A stretch of DNA of 17,929 nt. Origin: UBA1231 sp045123185. GTDB taxonomy: Bacteria; Bacillota_I; Bacilli_A; ML615J-28; CAG-313. The first letter of the stretch is position 1, and each line of letters begins with the position of its first letter. The translations under genes and the position numbers were made by a program. The notes below the pieces were generated by a model. The model did no database searches and was not told where the DNA came from. It worked only from the letters and a program-made list of their open reading frames with translations. Positions 15,796 through 17,929 of the stretch are shown one piece after another. Where the stretch lies: contig JBGVIL010000102.1 of NCBI GenBank assembly GCA_045123185.1, forward strand, positions 1 to 17,929, in the 5' to 3' direction.

Positions 15796-15807
15796 AATTT
15801 CACCTCC

Positions 15808-15960
15808 AAAAACTTAAACACGAATGAAAAAAAGTGGGCATAACCCACTTTCTAGACATAATACTATTATCACAAGATAATTTTTCATGACTCTTTTACC
15901 TACCAACATTATCGGTCAGGTGAGAAGTGGATCTTCTTCTTTTCACTACATATTTAATTC
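15808..15960 (-). promoter_or_regulatory. L20-type ribosomal protein leader (attenuator) ahead of infC-rpmI-rplT
   Basis: The roughly 150-base leader between the infC promoter and its ribosome binding site fits the Bacillota L20 leader, in which excess L20 favours premature termination. Three competing pairings are visible in the minus-strand RNA. First, the early GUGA/GAAG segments pair with CUUC/UCAC around 15923-15930. Second, CCACUUCU (15923-15930) can pair with AGAAAGUGG (15845-15853), forming an antiterminator with one bulge. Third, AAAGUGGG pairs with CCCACUUU as a terminator. The assignment is by position, structure and context; the exact L20 contact site is not resolved. Confidence 0.8.
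15827..15851 (-). terminator. Attenuator terminator in the infC leader
   Basis: On the minus strand, AAAGTGGG, loop TTATG, CCCACTTT, with seven consecutive Ts starting inside the right arm. It lies 20 bases upstream of the GGAGGTG site of infC. Its left arm is also complementary to an upstream leader segment, as expected for a regulated terminator. Confidence 0.85.
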
Positions 15961-15966
15961 TCAAAT

Positions 15967-15995
15967 ATTATATCACTTTTTAACTCTTTTGTCAA
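15967..15995 (-). promoter_or_regulatory. Consensus sigma-A promoter of infC-rpmI-rplT
   Basis: On the minus strand, TTGACA (15990-15995), exactly 17 bases, then TATAAT (15967-15972): a perfect consensus, matching the high expression expected of a ribosomal protein operon. The -35 lies 11 bases past the stop of the upstream uL15-like gene. Confidence 0.93.
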
Positions 15996-16005
15996 CTGAT
16001 ATGAT

Positions 16006-16944
16006 TTATTGAACTTTTATAACGTTACCGCCAGTAAGTAATATCATCTTAATAGCATCTTTAGAGAAGTCATTTGCTTCAACTGTAATCTTCTTGTCAA
16101 GAATACCACGAGCAAGAACTTTAAAATAATTGCATTTTTTAGGCAATAAATTTCTTGCCTTTAATGATTCTAAGTTAACAACTTCACCATTATTAAATTT
16201 ATCTGAAATACTATCAATGTTAACAATGAATTTTTCTTTCTTAGCTTTCTTATATTTAGCTAAATCGTTTGCTTTAACAACTAGTTTATCAAGAACTTCA
16301 TCTTCAATCTTTTCTTTAGCTTCTTCAACAGAAATACTTTCTGTAATTAATTCAGACATATTGTTTGTGTGAAGAGCTGATTCTTCAGGATTAACTTCAG
16401 CAAACATAACTTTATGAGCTTCCGGAACGTAGTTAGGATCTTTTTCGCCACATTCGCAAACACCATCAACGAATTCATGTACGTGTGGTGGAACGTAGTT
16501 AGGATCTTTTTCACCACATTCACAAACACCATCAACAAATTCATGTACGTGTGGTGGAACGTAGTTAGGATCTTTTTCGCCACATTCGCAAACACCATCA
16601 ACAAATTCATGTAAGTGTGGTGGAACGTAGTTAGGATCTTTTTCGCCGCATTCACAAACTCCATCAACGAATTCATGTACGTGTTCTTCTACGATTTCTT
16701 CTTCAACTACTTCATCTTCATTATCTTGTAAAATTTCTTCAAGTGGTTTTGCCATTTCGTCTGCCATTGAAACAGAATTAGGTTGAATTAAATTTACACG
16801 TCTATGATAAATGAATACTCCAAGAATTACAAGAGCTAATGCAATAATTAATATAAGTAGCACAGCAGTAAATGTTTCATCATATTTTACTAATGCATCT
16901 GGTTGTGCAACATTTAAAATTTGTGTAAATAATGCATTCATCAT
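16006..16944 (-). CDS. Membrane-anchored protein with four Cys/His repeats and a uL15-like C-terminal domain
   Basis: A 312-residue protein of unknown role. One membrane helix lies at about 25-46, followed by HRR, so the bulk is probably cytoplasmic. An acidic stretch (61-87) leads into four 22-residue repeats (88-175), each with HxHEFVDGVCECGEKDPNYV; the HxH and CxC groups could bind zinc. After a charged, Lys-rich region comes a tail (about 255-312) resembling the C-terminal part of ribosomal protein L15: VNLESLKARNLLPKK, FKVLARGILDKKITVEAND, FSKDAIKMILLTGGNV. The true L15 is a ribosomal core protein, so this is a domain relative, not rplO. The ATG at 16944 has AAGGAGAG upstream. The gene ends 11 bases before the infC promoter with no terminator seen, so read-through into infC is possible. 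A ribosome link is inference only. Confidence 0.8.
   Translation of the reverse strand: MMNALFTQILNVAQPDALVKYDETFTAVLLILIIALALVILGVFIYHRRVNLIQPNSVSMADEMAKPLEEILQDNEDEVVEEEIVEEHVHEFVDGVCECGEKDPNYVPPHLHEFVDGVCECGEKDPNYVPPHVHEFVDGVCECGEKDPNYVPPHVHEFVDGVCECGEKDPNYVPEAHKVMFAEVNPEESALHTNNMSELITESISVEEAKEKIEDEVLDKLVVKANDLAKYKKAKKEKFIVNIDSISDKFNNGEVVNLESLKARNLLPKKCNYFKVLARGILDKKITVEANDFSKDAIKMILLTGGNVIKVQ
16424..16687 (-). repeat. Four tandem 66-bp repeats inside the uL15-like gene
   Basis: Units begin at 16424, 16490, 16556 and 16622, marked by GGAACGTAGTTAGGATC. Each encodes 22 residues in frame. Differences between units are few and mostly silent (for example TTCGCC versus TTCACC, AACGAA versus AACAAA), pointing to recent duplication or ongoing correction between copies. 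The last unit diverges in its final bases. Confidence 0.95.
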
Positions 16945-16980
16945 TATATCTCTCCTTAATATAATATTATACTTACTATT

Positions 16981-17009
16981 ATTTTACCATTTTTTTTAAT
17001 ATTTAGCAA
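16981..17009 (-). promoter_or_regulatory. Possible promoter of the uL15-like membrane protein gene
   Basis: On the minus strand, -35 TTGCTA (17004-17009), 17 bases, -10 TAAAAT (16981-16986). A perfect TATAAT at 16966-16971 is nearer the gene but lacks a -35. Either could serve. Confidence 0.4.
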
Positions 17010-17033
17010 GAATAACGTTTACATTTTTTATAT

Positions 17034-17723
17034 TCATTCTTTAACAAAGATTAGAAATGAAATTACATAAAAAAACGAAAGAATAATACAATGAAATGAG
17101 CACGAAAAAAATGCATTATCTAAAAAATTTAACGCAAAATTAGGAAAGAAGGTATTAACTAATGTATTCTCTATTTCAAAAAATTCACGACAAATATAGA
17201 CAAAAATGGGAATCATTATACATATAGAGTTATCCATAATTTTAGTAAAAATCATACTTATCATACCATATACACTAGCTAGCAAAAATATTAAAAAATA
17301 TCCCTTAACACATTGTATTGTTATAGTAAACTTATTATTACAAATAATATTTACTGTAATGTAAATTGTGAAAGACAAAAAAACGAAGCAGAATAAAACT
17401 ATAAAAACTGTAATTATTTTTGAAAGATAGTATATTGAATGATTCTTAATATTGATTATAAATAATACTTTATAATTATCATTAATACTTAATACAAAAC
17501 TATTTATTAAGAAACATGACAGGATTACGACTATTATTTTTGTAAAAGAAAATAATGATTCCCAATTAAATTTTTGTAATTCGTAATAATTTAAAGATAG
17601 ATTTTGATTGGACAAAACTACAAATAAATTAATAAATAAAATTATAAACAAACATATTAATATGGTAAGCACATTCTTTTTTGATAGAAAATATACAAAA
17701 TTTATTTTTAATAATTTTAACAA
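17034..17723 (-). CDS. ABC-2-type transporter permease-like membrane protein
   Basis: A 229-residue protein with six hydrophobic segments (about 16-37, 58-79, 96-126, 139-158, 165-180, 206-226), the usual topology of ABC-2 exporter permeases. It directly follows an ABC ATPase gene, which is the main ground for the call, as no sequence signature identifies the substrate. The start is a TTG at 17723, one base after the ATPase stop (TAA-T-TTG), with no clear ribosome binding site. Translation probably depends on coupling, and no ATG occurs until deep inside the protein. The stop is TGA, the only one seen in this window. Lys, Ile, Phe and Asn are more frequent than in neighbouring genes, suggesting either relaxed composition or transfer. 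Confidence 0.7.
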   Translation of the reverse strand: MLKLLKINFVYFLSKKNVLTILICLFIILFINLFVVLSNQNLSLNYYELQKFNWESLFSFTKIIVVILSCFLINSFVLSINDNYKVLFIINIKNHSIYYLSKIITVFIVLFCFVFLSFTIYITVNIICNNKFTITIQCVKGYFLIFLLASVYGMISMIFTKIMDNSICIMIPIFVYICREFFEIENTLVNTFFPNFALNFLDNAFFSCSFHCIILSFFYVISFLIFVKE

Positions 17724-17724
17724 A

Positions 17725-17929
17725 TTAAAGTTTAATAACGTTACATTGTAACATATTATACCTTTCTAAATAATGACTTGAAATTACAATGAGTTTTTTG
17801 TTTAAATAAAGTCTTTTGATTTCTTCAATAAAAATTTTTTCTGATTCTTCATCTATGCCATTTAATGGTTCGTCAAAGAAATACGCATCAACATTTGATG
17901 TTAAACATTGTACGAGTATAATCTTTTGA
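17725..17929 (-). CDS. ABC transporter ATP-binding protein, C-terminal part, cut by window edge
   Basis: The last 67 residues of an ABC ATPase. The Walker B region is AYFFDEP, with the D-loop in LNGID immediately after and the switch histidine in ISSHYLE. The stretch before it (KIILVQCL) is the helix that normally follows the LSGGQ signature, which lies beyond the edge. The protein ends only about 17 residues past the switch His, so the subunit is short at its C-terminus. It pairs with the downstream permease as an exporter; the substrate is unknown. The gene continues past 17929. Confidence 0.88.
   Translation of the reverse strand, partial: QKIILVQCLTSNVDAYFFDEPLNGIDEESEKIFIEEIKRLYLNKKLIVISSHYLERYNMLQCNVIKL

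Noticed and set aside
15814..15888. A 24-codon ORF starting ATG AAA AAT in the infC leader, spanning the attenuator terminator
   Set aside because: It has no convincing ribosome binding site, and its bases are explained by the terminator and its flanks. No codon run suggests a leader-peptide attenuator.
16424..16687. Regular repeats that could suggest a CRISPR array
   Set aside because: The repeats are contiguous with no unique spacers and are in frame within a protein-coding gene. Long open frames in other phases here are shadows of the 66-bp periodicity.
1..17929. Mollicute genetic code with TGA as tryptophan
   Set aside because: Genes rich in tryptophan, such as leuS and the amidases, are intact with TGG. 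The single in-frame TGA at 17034-17036 ends the permease and is followed two codons later by TAA, so it adds no evidence for recoding.

Overview
The window reads as an AT-rich Bacillota chromosome segment, probably a walled, gut-type Bacilli lineage close to the Mollicutes (Erysipelotrichales, Acholeplasmatales or RF39-like). The placement rests on low GC, strong AGGAGG-type ribosome binding sites, a ylmE-sepF pair, InlB-type (Listeria-Bacteroides) repeats on lipoproteins, and a membrane protein with a uL15-like tail. The genetic code looks standard: tryptophan is TGG throughout intact genes such as leuS, and TGA is a stop only at the ABC permease. The lineage placement is inference.

Left part (1-5939). 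The minus strand carries sepF (cut by the edge) behind yggS. A divergent promoter then drives a tRNA-Arg(CCG) gene, followed by a bidirectional terminator. Next is a minus-strand operon, read from 5939 down to 1050: a flavin-reductase-like protein, two lipoprotein cyclophilins, and a 950-residue lipoprotein amidase with InlB and Ig-like repeats. It looks like a cell-surface folding and wall-remodelling cluster.

Middle (6052-13396). A small plus-strand gene of unknown function converges on a minus-strand operon: DUF1189-like membrane protein, leuS, A24 prepilin peptidase, MscS channel. The operon's likely terminator lies inside the small plus-strand gene. A divergent plus-strand gene encodes a secreted purple-acid-phosphatase-like metallophosphoesterase with a C-terminal anchor.

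Right part (13431-17929). A second N-acetylmuramoyl-L-alanine amidase shares three extra modules with the first but has no signal peptide. The infC-rpmI-rplT operon follows, with a consensus promoter, an L20-type attenuator leader and an ATT start for infC. Upstream of it is a membrane protein with four identical-looking 22-residue Cys/His repeats (66-bp DNA repeats) and a ribosomal-protein-L15-like C-terminus. The window ends in an ABC exporter pair, the ATPase cut by the edge.

No mobile element, CRISPR array or prophage was seen, and no gene-free stretch exceeds 300 bases. The most unusual items are the uL15-like membrane protein, the shared amidase architecture, and the terminator embedded in an opposing gene.
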